Source: JBBQZU01 sp038207425 (GTDB taxonomy: Bacteria; Bacteroidota; Bacteroidia; Flavobacteriales_D; Cryomorphaceae). From it: a stretch of 24,237 nucleotides of DNA. The stretch covers positions 1 through 24,237 of the forward strand of contig JBBQZU010000038.1 in the NCBI GenBank assembly GCA_038207425.1, written 5' to 3'. The notes beneath the pieces are model-generated. The model saw nothing but the letters and a program-made list of their open reading frames with translations, was not told the origin of the DNA and searched no databases. This document shows positions 1 to 7,845 of the stretch, piece after piece (within the stretch, counting starts at the first letter, position 1; every line of letters starts with the position of its first letter). The position numbers were made by a program, and so were the translations under genes.

Positions 1-2124
1 GAAACTTTTAACAAGCTTGAGGGCCATTCCTATTTCGGCAAATTTCTCTCTTTCTAAGGGGTCATTTTGGTCATGCCCAATCTCGAATCCTGTTGGAATT
101 CCAGCGATTTGTTCTGCAAACTGTATTTCGATTGCCACAGCAGCAGTATGACCAAAGCGCCCCATTTTCTTACCCAGAAAGTAAAAATAAGTATTGGAAA
201 TATTCTCAGTCTTCAGTTCAGCCAGATTATTATAACCAACAAGCACCAATTCCTTTCGGGTTATCTGCCCAAAGTCCATATAGGAGTTGTTGTTAACTTT
301 CAAAAATATGGGGTGAAGATTGTCGGCAAAGGCACTCAACTGATCCGAAATGTTTGCAATGTATTGTATTCTTGTTAAACTCAGACCAACAAAAGCCTCT
401 TCATCAAACTTTTTGGTTTGGGGGTCCGCAGAACGATTGTATATATTCAATATTTGAACACTCCCTTCTTCAGGATCTGTAACAGGGAACTTATCCATTT
501 TGAAATCTCCGGACCCGCCAGATACAAGAGTTTGAAGGAAGCCTGCTTCTGTAGATTCTGGAAGAGCTACTGGCGGAACAATTCCTTTTCGCCTACTATT
601 TACTGCGAACGGAATGGCATAGAACGTAATGGAAAAATTATCAATCGCAATTCCTGCATAGTACATGCCCGGATAGTCAATATAAGATCGAACACCGTTT
701 GATAATTTTCTTGGGATGTACATCATTCTTCCTGTGAGCCAGTGCCTCATGCTCGCTCCTTCCAATCTCTCCGTGTAGTTTGCTATATTTTCTGCAATAA
801 AAATATTATCCATTATGTCGTTTGCTAAGGGTGCAGGTGCATTGGAGCCTTGTTCTTCCCATTGTTTCGCGTAAAACAACCTGAAATAAGCACAGACTAT
901 TTCACTGTTACTAGCGTCTTTAAATGTACTAAGACTAAAAAAAGTTGTCCTATCAGTTTGATCTCTATCGGCCCTTAATTCAATAAATTTCGCACCTCCG
1001 TTTTGGTATTTGGGATATTTATTAAGCCCTCCATTTACTTTCTTCTCATATAGAGCCGCATGAACGAGAAAGCAAGTATTTAAGGTATTGGTACCAGTTG
1101 GTAGAGCGAGCGGAATTTCAGTTTTCTCGTCTCCTATCGGTTTTTTGATGTTCTCGTCATTAATAATATGAACAGGCCAATTGGAATATTCGTAAGGATG
1201 GTTTTGCGGATTTTCTGAACTGTCTTTGAATGAGATATTGGTATTGTCATCATAAAAATTGAGTGAGAAATCATTGTGATTTCGGATATCCAAATAAACC
1301 CTGTTTCTATTCAAGAACGATACTAAAATATCGTCGTAAACTTGCTGCATCTTTCTTGGTTCTTCATGCAATATCGTCTGTATTCCTTTGGTGTAGAAAA
1401 GCGAATAAAGGCATGCGGGGTCAATATAGTTCAATATGGCTTCTTTCTCGGCCTTTATTTCTGCCGCACTTGCGGGTAAGATTATTTCCACTGTATTCCC
1501 TTCAGAGATCAAGGGTTCTCTCAATATTTTGACCTGAGGTCGTTTCCAGCCAGATTCCTGAATTGCATCTATTCCAAAAGCCGTGGTTTGAAACTCGCCT
1601 AAAACGGTGCCTGCTTTCACCTCCCAACCAGTTATAGAACTAGAGAAAAGCCTTTCCAAGTCAGCATCGCTGGAAAGAAAGGTTTGATTGACAGCTGGCG
1701 GGGTATCGGCGGTGATTCCCAAACCCAACGAAAGATAGTCAGTGGCACTTGGTAAATCTTGTTCAAGTATTTGCCTGACAATGTGATTTTCGTCTGTAAT
1801 ATCCAAAAAGCTCAAATGGTCAGATTGAAGAACACTGCTTTCAAGAATCCCTCGGTAAACAATATATTTCAAAGGGAGATCGTTTAGTCCCTTTGGATCA
1901 GATATTTTTAATATAGCGTTCAGTAGACCAGTATTTATGCTGGATACATCTTTTTGATACACTATTTGTCCTGTAAATACTGCAAATGCTTTAGGATTAT
2001 TGCTGCCTGTCCAAGAGTGCATGCTAGAGACGTTAAATTTCGAACTGTTTAGAGGCCCAAAATTCTGACCAACCGCCTGCTGCAAGTTCGGCCCAATCTC
2101 CGTGAAAAAGTGAATAGATTTCAT
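1..2124 (-). CDS. Large uncharacterised protein, 3' end outside window
   Basis: An uninterrupted reading frame of 708 codons starts at the ATG at 2124-2122, which follows an in-frame stop at 2148-2146, and runs off the left edge without a stop. I read every codon and found no stop. The N-terminus (MKSIHFFTEIGPNLQQ) has no signal peptide or membrane segment, so the product looks cytosolic. The composition is that of a normal globular protein. Landmarks include a run of acidic and aromatic segments, a VYLDIRNHNDFSLNFY stretch near residues 274-289, a GGSGDFKMDKF loop near 535-545 and a GHTAAVAIEIQFAEQ segment near 671-685. I do not recognise the family. Upstream (2125-2399) is non-coding with a dyad at 2261-2288 that could be its operator. 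There is no Shine-Dalgarno, as is usual in Bacteroidota. Open frames on the other strand here are shadows. The frame is certain; the function is unknown. Confidence 0.88.
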   Translation of the reverse strand, partial: MKSIHFFTEIGPNLQQAVGQNFGPLNSSKFNVSSMHSWTGSNNPKAFAVFTGQIVYQKDVSSINTGLLNAILKISDPKGLNDLPLKYIVYRGILESSVLQSDHLSFLDITDENHIVRQILEQDLPSATDYLSLGLGITADTPPAVNQTFLSSDADLERLFSSSITGWEVKAGTVLGEFQTTAFGIDAIQESGWKRPQVKILREPLISEGNTVEIILPASAAEIKAEKEAILNYIDPACLYSLFYTKGIQTILHEEPRKMQQVYDDILVSFLNRNRVYLDIRNHNDFSLNFYDDNTNISFKDSSENPQNHPYEYSNWPVHIINDENIKKPIGDEKTEIPLALPTGTNTLNTCFLVHAALYEKKVNGGLNKYPKYQNGGAKFIELRADRDQTDRTTFFSLSTFKDASNSEIVCAYFRLFYAKQWEEQGSNAPAPLANDIMDNIFIAENIANYTERLEGASMRHWLTGRMMYIPRKLSNGVRSYIDYPGMYYAGIAIDNFSITFYAIPFAVNSRRKGIVPPVALPESTEAGFLQTLVSGGSGDFKMDKFPVTDPEEGSVQILNIYNRSADPQTKKFDEEAFVGLSLTRIQYIANISDQLSAFADNLHPIFLKVNNNSYMDFGQITRKELVLVGYNNLAELKTENISNTYFYFLGKKMGRFGHTAAVAIEIQFAEQIAGIPTGFEIGHDQNDPLEREKFAEIGMALKLVKSF

Positions 2125-2260
2125 GTTTTTGCTCGTTATTGTGATTTATTACGTTCTGATGCTTCGACAACCATGTCGTTCCAAAGCATACACGTTAAAT
2201 TGTACTCATTCTCAGACCTTTTCAAAGAACGAGGTTATCATGGAACTAATATCTCTGGAA

Positions 2261-2288
2261 TTGTTAAATCTTCGTGAAGAATTAACAA
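2261..2288. promoter_or_regulatory. 28-bp imperfect dyad, possible operator
   Basis: Two 13-base arms flank a central CG/GT step (TTGTTAAATCTTC, then GT, then GAAGAATTAACAA), with one mismatched pair. It lies about 137 bp upstream of the start of the large minus-strand gene at 2124 and is AT-rich. No T-run follows on either strand, so it is not an obvious intrinsic terminator. An operator or a small RNA stem are both possible. The symmetry is seen directly; the role is inference. Confidence 0.4.
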
Positions 2289-2399
2289 CTCTGAGATGCA
2301 CAGGAGATTTTGTCTTTCGTCCATTGCAATTAGTATCAAGGACTCGGCAAAGGGCTTCCCGCCGATGTTCAGACCATTATTTTTCGTTCTGTCTCATAT

Positions 2400-2543
2400 C
2401 TAATTTTTGTGGGAAACAAGCGACCTTTCCCGCTTCAACTCCGCCAAAGACTTCCGACTCACCCCTGCCTTTTTTGCCGGTCTTTCCCAAGTCACTTCGC
2501 AACTTCTATCTTGGGTTTGGGTCACTTGCATTATTGTACTCAA
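2400..2543 (-). CDS. Doubtful small ORF with a strong Shine-Dalgarno
   Basis: A 47-codon frame starts at TTG (2543), or 43 codons from ATG (2531), and ends with TAG at 2402-2400. Its middle is Lys/Arg/Ser-rich (KKAGVSRKSLAELKRERSLV). AGGAGG (plus-strand cctcct at 2552-2557) precedes the TTG by 8 bases, which is unusual for a Bacteroidota start. That hexamer overlaps the TAG of the next upstream ORF (2556-2813), an arrangement that would suit translational reinitiation. No family is recognised. The length is short enough to arise by chance, so this is a weak call. Confidence 0.2.
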   Translation of the reverse strand: MSTIMQVTQTQDRSCEVTWERPAKKAGVSRKSLAELKRERSLVSHKN

Positions 2544-2555
2544 TATCAAAACCTC

Positions 2556-2813
2556 CTAAGCTTTAGTATCATGATATATCATTTTAATTGTCTCGATTTC
2601 GATTTGACTAATTGCTGGTGGCATATGTGGTCGATTGCAAATTTGAAAACAAAACCACCTAGAAGCGCCTATGGAGCGATCCGAGAGATATGGTTCCACA
2701 AGAGCGAATAAACTCTTTGCAACTTTTCTAGTATTCAGCTCCGCTAGCACATTGGTTATTTCAGTTCTGTTTTCTAAGGCGAAATACGTATATAACTCTG
2801 CTGGATAAGCCAT
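2556..2813 (-). CDS. Doubtful small hypothetical ORF
   Basis: An 85-codon frame runs from ATG at 2813. Its first half (MAYPAELYTYFALENRTE, then a Leu/Ala/Lys-rich helix-like stretch) looks protein-like. The second half is Cys, His, Pro and Ile rich and less convincing. It lies between the IS3 element, whose end is about 130 bp upstream, and the large gene at 1-2124, on the same strand as the latter. Its stop overlaps an AGGAGG that could serve the next small ORF. No homologue is recognised; it could be non-coding. Confidence 0.22.
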   Translation of the reverse strand: MAYPAELYTYFALENRTEITNVLAELNTRKVAKSLFALVEPYLSDRSIGASRWFCFQICNRPHMPPAISQIEIETIKMIYHDTKA

Positions 2814-2944
2814 TGGTTTCTTCGATTTATTTCTTCTCCAAAGAACTCCATTATCCCCCTAAATAGTATCATCATTTATAGTAGTTCTTCCCTACCATAA
2901 TTGGTAAAATTTAGCGACTTAAATGAAAATTTCGATTTGGTCTA

Positions 2945-2971
2945 TGTGATGGTCTAGTTTTTTTGGGCAAG
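2945..2971 (+). repeat. IS3 left terminal inverted repeat
   Basis: The left end, TG then TGATGGTCTAGTTT, matches the reverse complement of 4221-4247 with the core TGGTCTAGTT identical. It begins 55 bp before the orfA start, as expected for IS3 elements. Confidence 0.75.
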
Positions 2972-2999
2972 AAATTATTAACCCTTAATTTTCTGAACA

Positions 3000-3287
3000 A
3001 TGAGAAAAGAACGACGAACCTTTCAAGCAAGTTTCAAAGCAAAGATAGCCATCGAGGCTATAAAAGAGCAGTTAACCATAAGTGAGTTAGCTCAAAAGCA
3101 TCAGTTACACCCCAACAAGATTGCCACCTGGAAGAAGGAATTCCTGGCCAAAGCCGATACGGTCTTTGACAATGGTAAGGCGCATCAGGAAGAGTTGGAG
3201 AGCCTTCGGGTCAGGCAATCGGAACTTTATAGAGAAATAGGCGAACTGAAGATGGATCGGGGTTGGTTAAAAAAAAAGCTTCAATGA
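3000..3287 (+). CDS. IS3-family OrfA, transposase HTH subunit
   Basis: The 95-residue protein is the DNA-binding subunit of an IS3-family transposase (HTH_Tnp_1 type). Residues 1-50 carry the characteristic pattern (RRTFQASFKAKIAIEAIKEQ, then ELAQKHQLHPNKIATWKKEF), an HTH that binds the terminal repeats. Residues 60-95 form a Leu/Glu-rich coiled segment for multimerisation ending in KKKLQ. The frame is intact. The stop TGA overlaps an orfB ATG by ATGA, and an A9 run just before it supplies the -1 frameshift site for an OrfAB fusion. OrfA alone usually acts as a regulator or inhibitor of transposition. Because orfB is broken, OrfA would be the only full product of this copy. Confidence 0.93.
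   Translation: MRKERRTFQASFKAKIAIEAIKEQLTISELAQKHQLHPNKIATWKKEFLAKADTVFDNGKAHQEELESLRVRQSELYREIGELKMDRGWLKKKLQ
3272..3278 (+). other. Programmed -1 frameshift heptamer A_AAA_AAG
   Basis: In the orfA frame the codons read TTA AAA AAA AAG, so A_AAA_AAG lies in the phase used by IS911-type elements for -1 slippage. Slipping places the ribosome in the orfB frame (…K A S M I P…). The nine-A run is at 3269-3277. Confidence 0.65.
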
Positions 3288-4141
3288 TACCCACTGACAC
3301 ACGCCGGGAAATGATCGATGATAAATCAGGTGCTTTATCTGTTGTACACCAATGTAGGCTGTTGTCGCTTGCGCGCAGCACGCTTTACTACACAGCGTCC
3401 AAGGCCTGCAATGAGTGAGACTTACAAATGATGGAAGCGCTGGATAGACTGCATTTGGAAGACCCCACGCGGGGTACCCGACGGGTGCGTAAGGAGCTGA
3501 TCAAGCTCGACTTCCAGATGGGGAGAAGATATGTGCGCACGCTCATGCGCCTCATGCGTATACGCACGAGCTTCTGCAAACCTCGAACGACCATATCCGA
3601 TCCAACAAAGGACAAATATCCCTACCTGCTGCGCAACGTGCCCATCACACGCCCAAATCAGGCCTGGGCTATCGACATAGCCTACATTCCTATGCCGAAA
3701 GGCCACATGTATCTCACAGCCATTATAGATCTGCATAGCCGATACATAGTGGGCTGGAGCATCTCCAATACCATGGAAAGGGCATGGGTTACTCAGGTAG
3801 TGAACGATGCGGTAGAAGCCCATGGAAAGCCGGAGATCATGAACTCCGACCAAGGAGTCCGGTTCACATCCGATTCCTGTTTAAACTATCTGAAAAGCCA
3901 AGAAACGATACAAATCTCCATGCTTGGCAAGGGCAGAGCCATAGACAACGTATTCATCTAACGCTTTTGGCGAACCATCAAATACGACAAGCTCCACCTA
4001 TGCAAACCCGAGAATGGACGCGAGTTGCACCATGCCTGTGCCGAATTTATTGCGTATTACAATCACCGAAGAGACCATTCTTCCATCGGTGATCAACCAC
4101 CAGTGAAAGCGTATCTAAATGAATACCAGATAGCTGCATAG
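3284..4141 (+). pseudogene. IS3-family OrfB (DDE transposase), two nonsense codons
   Basis: OrfB carries the rve integrase-core catalytic domain. In one frame, from ATG 3284 to TAG 4139-4141 (285 codons), it shows the N-terminal segment (SVVHQCRLLSLARSTLYY), the HTH_21-like stretch (EDPTRGTRRVRKEL), the first Asp (WAIDIAYIP, codon 3674-3676) and the second Asp (NSDQG, codon 3848-3850). It ends with the usual C-terminal block (RFWRTIKYDKLHL … YYNHRRDHSSIG). Two in-frame stops interrupt it: TGA at 3416-3418 (codon 45) and TAA at 3959-3961. The TAA occupies the glutamate position of the DNxFIERFW motif, the third catalytic residue. A segment from ATG 3428 to that TAA is still open (177 codons) but could not catalyse transposition. 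This is a dead transposase. Confidence 0.92.
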
Positions 4142-4220
4142 GTTATGAACAAAATAAAAAGTTATGAGTCTCCCCAAACCCATCTTTACAAACACTAAAA
4201 CAACTATGTTTGAATAGAAA

Positions 4221-4247
4221 TCTGTCCAGTAGAACTAGACCACCTCA
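4221..4247 (-). repeat. IS3 right terminal inverted repeat
   Basis: This 27-bp end, TCTGTCCAGTAGAACTAGAC then CACCTCA, is the inverted counterpart of 2945-2971. About 80 bp of non-coding sequence separates it from the orfB stop. Confidence 0.75.
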
Positions 4248-4742
4248 TAACTTGCAATTCCCTCAACTGATTTTTACAATGAATCGGGTGGTTTTAAAGT
4301 AATTTTATCAATGCTCTCGTATGGACTTGTAGTTGATTTTTGCGCCGAGCAGATTGCGAATAACAAGATGAAAAAAATAGCTAATGAATATCACCACATA
4401 ATAATCTATTAAAAACGTTAACCCGTGATGCCTTGCAAAACTAAATAAAGATTCTACTGCTGCCAATTTGTAAAAATCAAACAGAGATTAGCACGCAGAT
4501 GCGGCAGATAGTCGCAGATTTGGTTTTTCTATAAGGCGTAAAACTTCCCTTTATCCGAAATTCGATCCGCAGAAATTATAAACAATCGGCGTCATCGGCG
4601 TTCTGTAATCCATTCATTCCATTCAGGGAATAGTATTAAGAGCTCAGAACTGATTTTCATCTGTAAATTTTGCAAAATAAGTTAATGGCCTACTGCCGGA
4701 ATATTATTTCCGTTTGCTTTGATACACCAATAGACCACTCCT
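4248..4742. other. Non-coding stretch with ORF remnant and degenerate repeats
   Basis: No convincing gene lies here. At 4251-4412 a plus-strand frame of 53 codons is open directly from the IS end to TAA and reads like a protein tail (GGFKVILSMLSYGLVVDF … KIANEYHHIIIY). It may be the remnant of a gene cut by the insertion. From 4490 to 4606 there are repeated CGCAGAT / ATCGGCGTC-type motifs (cgcagatgcggcagatagtc, atcggcgtcatcggcgttct) that resemble decayed intergenic repeats. From about 4610 to 4742 the sequence is the leader of creD. I could not fit a good TAnnTTTG promoter to it. Confidence 0.45.
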
Positions 4743-6101
4743 ATGATACACGCCGTACTCCAATGGTTTGAGAACTCTCCTGCCGTAAAGCTTCTTGCTA
4801 TTCTTATTATTATCGTTCTTCTGCTTATACCTTCCGGCGATATCAGGAATATTATCTCGGAGCGCGAATCGTTTCAGCAAGGTGCCATTGCTGATATCAG
4901 CGGCAAATGGGGCGAAGAACAAACTTTTTCAGGGCCTGTACTTTCCGTGCCATACTCAGTTGTGGTTGACAAGGGCAAAACTTCAGAATATACCGCTGTG
5001 CGCTACCTACATCTCCTTCCTGAAACGCTCAGCATCAAAGGCGCTGTGAATCCTCAAGTCAGAAAACGCGGCATCTATAAAGCTTTGCTCTACGGTTCGG
5101 AGCTCAGCTTTGACGGCACACTCATCACCAATGAAATTGCAGCCGCCATACCCGAAGCATCGGAGATTCACTACAACGATGCGAGAATTTCATTTGGCGT
5201 AAGCGACCCCAAGGGAATAAAAAGCGCAATAGAAATAGTGGCGAATGACAAAAAATACCGCGTGGAACCAGGCACCCCTGACTATGTAATGTTCACCCAC
5301 GGATTTTCCGTTAAGGTGCCCCTTGTTCAGGATGCCCCGATAAACTTTAGCGGAAAGATTAAACTAAACGGATCAGCTTCACTGTATTTTGTTCCGCTTG
5401 CCCGCGAAACTGCTGTCAATATTCACTCAGCATGGGCATCACCGAGCTTCAATGGCTCATTTCTACCCGAGGCTCACTACATTGATAAGGAAGGTTTTGA
5501 AGCAAGCTGGAAAGTATACGACTTTAACCGAAGTATACCACAAATATGGGTAGACCAATGGTTTGATGCAAGCGGCAATTCATTTGGCTTCAGTATGATA
5601 GAAGAAGTAAATGTGTACCAGAAAACCATGCGTTCGGCCAAGTACGCCTTTATGATCATTGCACTTACATTTACCTTCTTCTTCTTTTTTGAGACAATTA
5701 AAAAGATGAAAATTCACCCTATTCAATACAGCATTGTGGGTATTGCCATCTGCGTTTTTTACACGCTGCTTCTCGCTCTGTCAGAACATATCGCTTTCGG
5801 TATGGCGTACCTTGTTTCGGCGGTGGCCATTATATCTATCACGGTTTTTTACTTCTACCACCTTTCAAAATCACGACCGGCTACTTTGCTCTTTGGGGGT
5901 GTATTTACTTCGCTCTATGTATTTATCTACACCATTCTCAATCTGGAGTCGCACGCGTTGCTGGTAGGAAGTATAGGTGTGTTTGTGGCGCTTGCCCTGG
6001 TTATGTATTACACCCGCAATATTGATTGGTATAAACCAGGAAAATCTTATCCGGCTGCCGGGGGTGAAGAATTACTTTCCGGCAGTCCACCAGCCCCTTA
6101 A
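4743..6101 (+). CDS. creD: Inner membrane protein CreD family
   Basis: The 452-residue polytopic membrane protein belongs to the CreD/Cet family. In enterobacteria CreD is a target of the CreBC two-component system and is linked to colicin tolerance and envelope integrity; its biochemical activity is unknown. Seen here: an N-terminal membrane helix at about residues 15-31 (VKLLAILIIIVLLLIPSG), a large external region with family motifs (ISERESFQQGAIADIS; GPVLSVPY near 64-71), and a C-terminal cluster of about five helices from 300 to 425 starting with SAKYAFMIIALTF. The length matches the family. ATG 4743 is the start that places the first helix normally. The last 30 bp overlap the 3' end of aat on the other strand. 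No creBC-like regulator is adjacent; the upstream neighbour is a dead IS. Confidence 0.93.
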   Translation: MIHAVLQWFENSPAVKLLAILIIIVLLLIPSGDIRNIISERESFQQGAIADISGKWGEEQTFSGPVLSVPYSVVVDKGKTSEYTAVRYLHLLPETLSIKGAVNPQVRKRGIYKALLYGSELSFDGTLITNEIAAAIPEASEIHYNDARISFGVSDPKGIKSAIEIVANDKKYRVEPGTPDYVMFTHGFSVKVPLVQDAPINFSGKIKLNGSASLYFVPLARETAVNIHSAWASPSFNGSFLPEAHYIDKEGFEASWKVYDFNRSIPQIWVDQWFDASGNSFGFSMIEEVNVYQKTMRSAKYAFMIIALTFTFFFFFETIKKMKIHPIQYSIVGIAICVFYTLLLALSEHIAFGMAYLVSAVAIISITVFYFYHLSKSRPATLLFGGVFTSLYVFIYTILNLESHALLVGSIGVFVALALVMYYTRNIDWYKPGKSYPAAGGEELLSGSPPAP

Positions 6102-6761
6102 TGTTGGCTTTTTCATGGCGGTGCGAAGCATTTCAAGAAATTCGCTTCGCTCCACCATGGTGGCCCCCATTCGCTCAAGATGTTCAGTATACACTTGGCA
6201 GTCGATAAATTCAAATCCCTTTGCAGAGAGCCACTCGCAGAGGTTTATCAGGGCGTATTTTGATGCATTTGGCACATCGGAGTACATGCTTTCGCCAAAA
6301 AAAGCAGCGCCCAGGCTTACGCCGTACAAGCCGCCTACCAGCGATAAGCCATGCCATACCTCAGCGCTGTGGGCCATGCCAATGCGGTGCAGGTCTTTGT
6401 AAGCCTGTTTCATATGCACCGTAATCCAGGTGCCATTTTGTCCATGGCGGGGTATTTCAGCACAGCGGTCTATTACCTGATCAAAAGCTTGATCTATGGT
6501 AAAACGAAACTCACCGCTATTGAGCATAGGGCGCATACTTTTGGTAATTCTCACATCTCGCGGGTCAAGCACAAAACGCGGGTCGGGACTCCACCACAAT
6601 ATCGGGTCACCATCGCTGAACCAAGGAAATATGCCGTGCTCATAAGCTGCGAGCAGCCAATCTTCGCGAAGGGCACCGCCTATGGCAAGCAAGCCATCTG
6701 GGTTGGCAAGTTCAGGAGAAGGAAAGGCTACGTAGTAATTATCGAGTTGGTACACAGGCAT
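6072..6761 (-). CDS. aat: Leucyl/phenylalanyl-tRNA--protein transferase
   Basis: Aat transfers Leu or Phe from aminoacyl-tRNA to N-terminal Arg or Lys of proteins, creating a degron for ClpS/ClpAP (N-end rule). The 229-residue protein shows the full family signature: FPSPELANPDGLLAIGG at 13-29, GIFPWFSDGDPILWWSPDPR at 43-62, HSAEVW at 131-136, GGLYGVSLG at 143-151 followed by FFGESMYS, and FIDCQVYTEHLERMGA at 185-200. Length is normal. It follows the ypfJ-like gene by 55 bp on the same strand, so co-transcription is likely. Its 3' end runs 30 bp into the convergent creD gene. Confidence 0.97.
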   Translation of the reverse strand: MPVYQLDNYYVAFPSPELANPDGLLAIGGALREDWLLAAYEHGIFPWFSDGDPILWWSPDPRFVLDPRDVRITKSMRPMLNSGEFRFTIDQAFDQVIDRCAEIPRHGQNGTWITVHMKQAYKDLHRIGMAHSAEVWHGLSLVGGLYGVSLGAAFFGESMYSDVPNASKYALINLCEWLSAKGFEFIDCQVYTEHLERMGATMVERSEFLEMLRTAMKKPTLRGWWTAGK

Positions 6762-6816
6762 GCTTGAAGCTAAAATAAATTGTATTCGATGGCACGTGGA
6801 TTTTTCAAGCCCGTTT

Positions 6817-7713
6817 TCAAAGTTCTTCCACAGAAAAAGTATCGCCCTGATTAATATCTCCCGTTTCGAATCCTTTGCGAAACCAGCGCATACGCTGAGC
6901 CGAAGTACCGTGCGTAAATGAGTCAGGCACTACCCTGCCGGTAGATTGTTTCTGCAGCCTGTCATCGCCAATGGCATTGGCAGCATTAAGAGCTTCTTCG
7001 ATATCGCCGTCTTCGAGCGATTGATTGGTACGCTGCGTATGGTGAGCCCATACCCCTGCCAGGAAATCGGCTTGCAATTCGAGCCGCACAGAATATTGGT
7101 TGTACTCCTTTTCGCTCACCGTTTCCCGGAGATTATGAACCTTATCGGTAATACCCATGAGCTTCTGTATATGGTGGCCTACCTCGTGGGCTATCACATA
7201 AGCCTGCGCAAAATCGCCCGGTGCATTGAGTTGCTTCTCCATATCTTGAAAGAAGCTCAGGTCTATGTACAGTTTCTCATCGGCGGGACAGTAAAAAGGG
7301 CCTGTGGCACTTGAAGCAGCTCCGCAACCCGACTGCAAGCTGCCGCTGAAAAGCACCAAGGTTGGCTCGCGGTAATTATCGATAAGTTTATTCCAAACCT
7401 CTTCGGTATCGGCAAGCACGGTGGCGCTGAATTGGGCGAGTTCTTCTTCCTGTGCTGTCGGCTGGTAATTGGCTGAAGTCTGCACAGGGGCTCCCCCTCC
7501 CATAAAGCCACCAATAAGGCTAAGCGGGTTAATGCCGGCGATCCACATTACGATGATCACTACACCCGCAATCATCAATCCTCTTTTGGTGAAAACAAAT
7601 CGCAGTAAAGGCGCTAGAAGCATAGGATTCATGCTTCTGCCACCCATTCCACCCCCAGCCTGACCCCTGCGGTCTTCTACATTATTGCTTTGTCTTCTAC
7701 CTCTCCATTTCAT
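6817..7713 (-). CDS. ypfJ: YpfJ-type neutral zinc metallopeptidase, membrane-anchored
   Basis: The 298-residue protein is of the putative neutral zinc metallopeptidase family (PF04228, YpfJ). The N-terminus has the family start (MKWRGRRQSNNVEDRRGQ) followed by a Gly-rich linker and one membrane helix at about 44-62 (GLMIAGVVIIVMWIAG). The catalytic HEVGHHIQ motif (HExxH) is at 176-183, preceded by CGAASSATGPFYCPADEKLY (130-149), which is diagnostic of the family. A later LELQADFLAGVWAHH segment supplies the third zinc-ligand region. The physiological substrate is not known. The domain should face the periplasm given one uncleaved N-terminal helix. It ends with TGA, and aat follows 55 bp downstream. 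Confidence 0.94.
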   Translation of the reverse strand: MKWRGRRQSNNVEDRRGQAGGGMGGRSMNPMLLAPLLRFVFTKRGLMIAGVVIIVMWIAGINPLSLIGGFMGGGAPVQTSANYQPTAQEEELAQFSATVLADTEEVWNKLIDNYREPTLVLFSGSLQSGCGAASSATGPFYCPADEKLYIDLSFFQDMEKQLNAPGDFAQAYVIAHEVGHHIQKLMGITDKVHNLRETVSEKEYNQYSVRLELQADFLAGVWAHHTQRTNQSLEDGDIEEALNAANAIGDDRLQKQSTGRVVPDSFTHGTSAQRMRWFRKGFETGDINQGDTFSVEEL

Positions 7714-7845
7714 AATTGTTGTTTTTGGATATTTGGTGGATTCGAAGTTAGATATTTTAAAGAGAAATGATACCGAATCCGGAATTCAAATAGAGAGAGA
7801 AACCGAAAGCATAAATCTAGAGGAGAATCGGGTGAAATTACATAC

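Larger units (their letters stand above)
2945..4247 (+). mobile_element. IS3-family insertion sequence, degenerate
   Basis: The element is about 1.3 kb. It holds orfA (HTH) and orfB (DDE integrase) in the typical -1 frame relation, bounded by imperfect terminal inverted repeats beginning TG. The left end reads TGTGATGGTCTAGTT and the right end, reverse-complemented, reads TGAGGTGGTCTAGTT. The similarity extends about 27 bp and perhaps two bases further out (TA on both sides). No clear 3-4 bp target duplication is visible: the left flank is cta and the right flank is taa, sharing at most TA. With two nonsense codons in orfB this points to an old, immobile copy. Identification rests on the orfA/orfB protein motifs and the ends; the exact group within IS3 was not determined. 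Confidence 0.88.

Noticed and set aside
67..1532. Several plus-strand ORFs of 67-103 codons
   Set aside because: They are antisense to the continuous 708-codon minus-strand frame and have no protein-like pattern.
2123..2566. Plus-strand 147-codon ORF
   Set aside because: Its composition is Ser/Phe/Pro/Cys-rich and unlike a folded protein. It starts on the start codon of the opposite gene and no family is recognisable.
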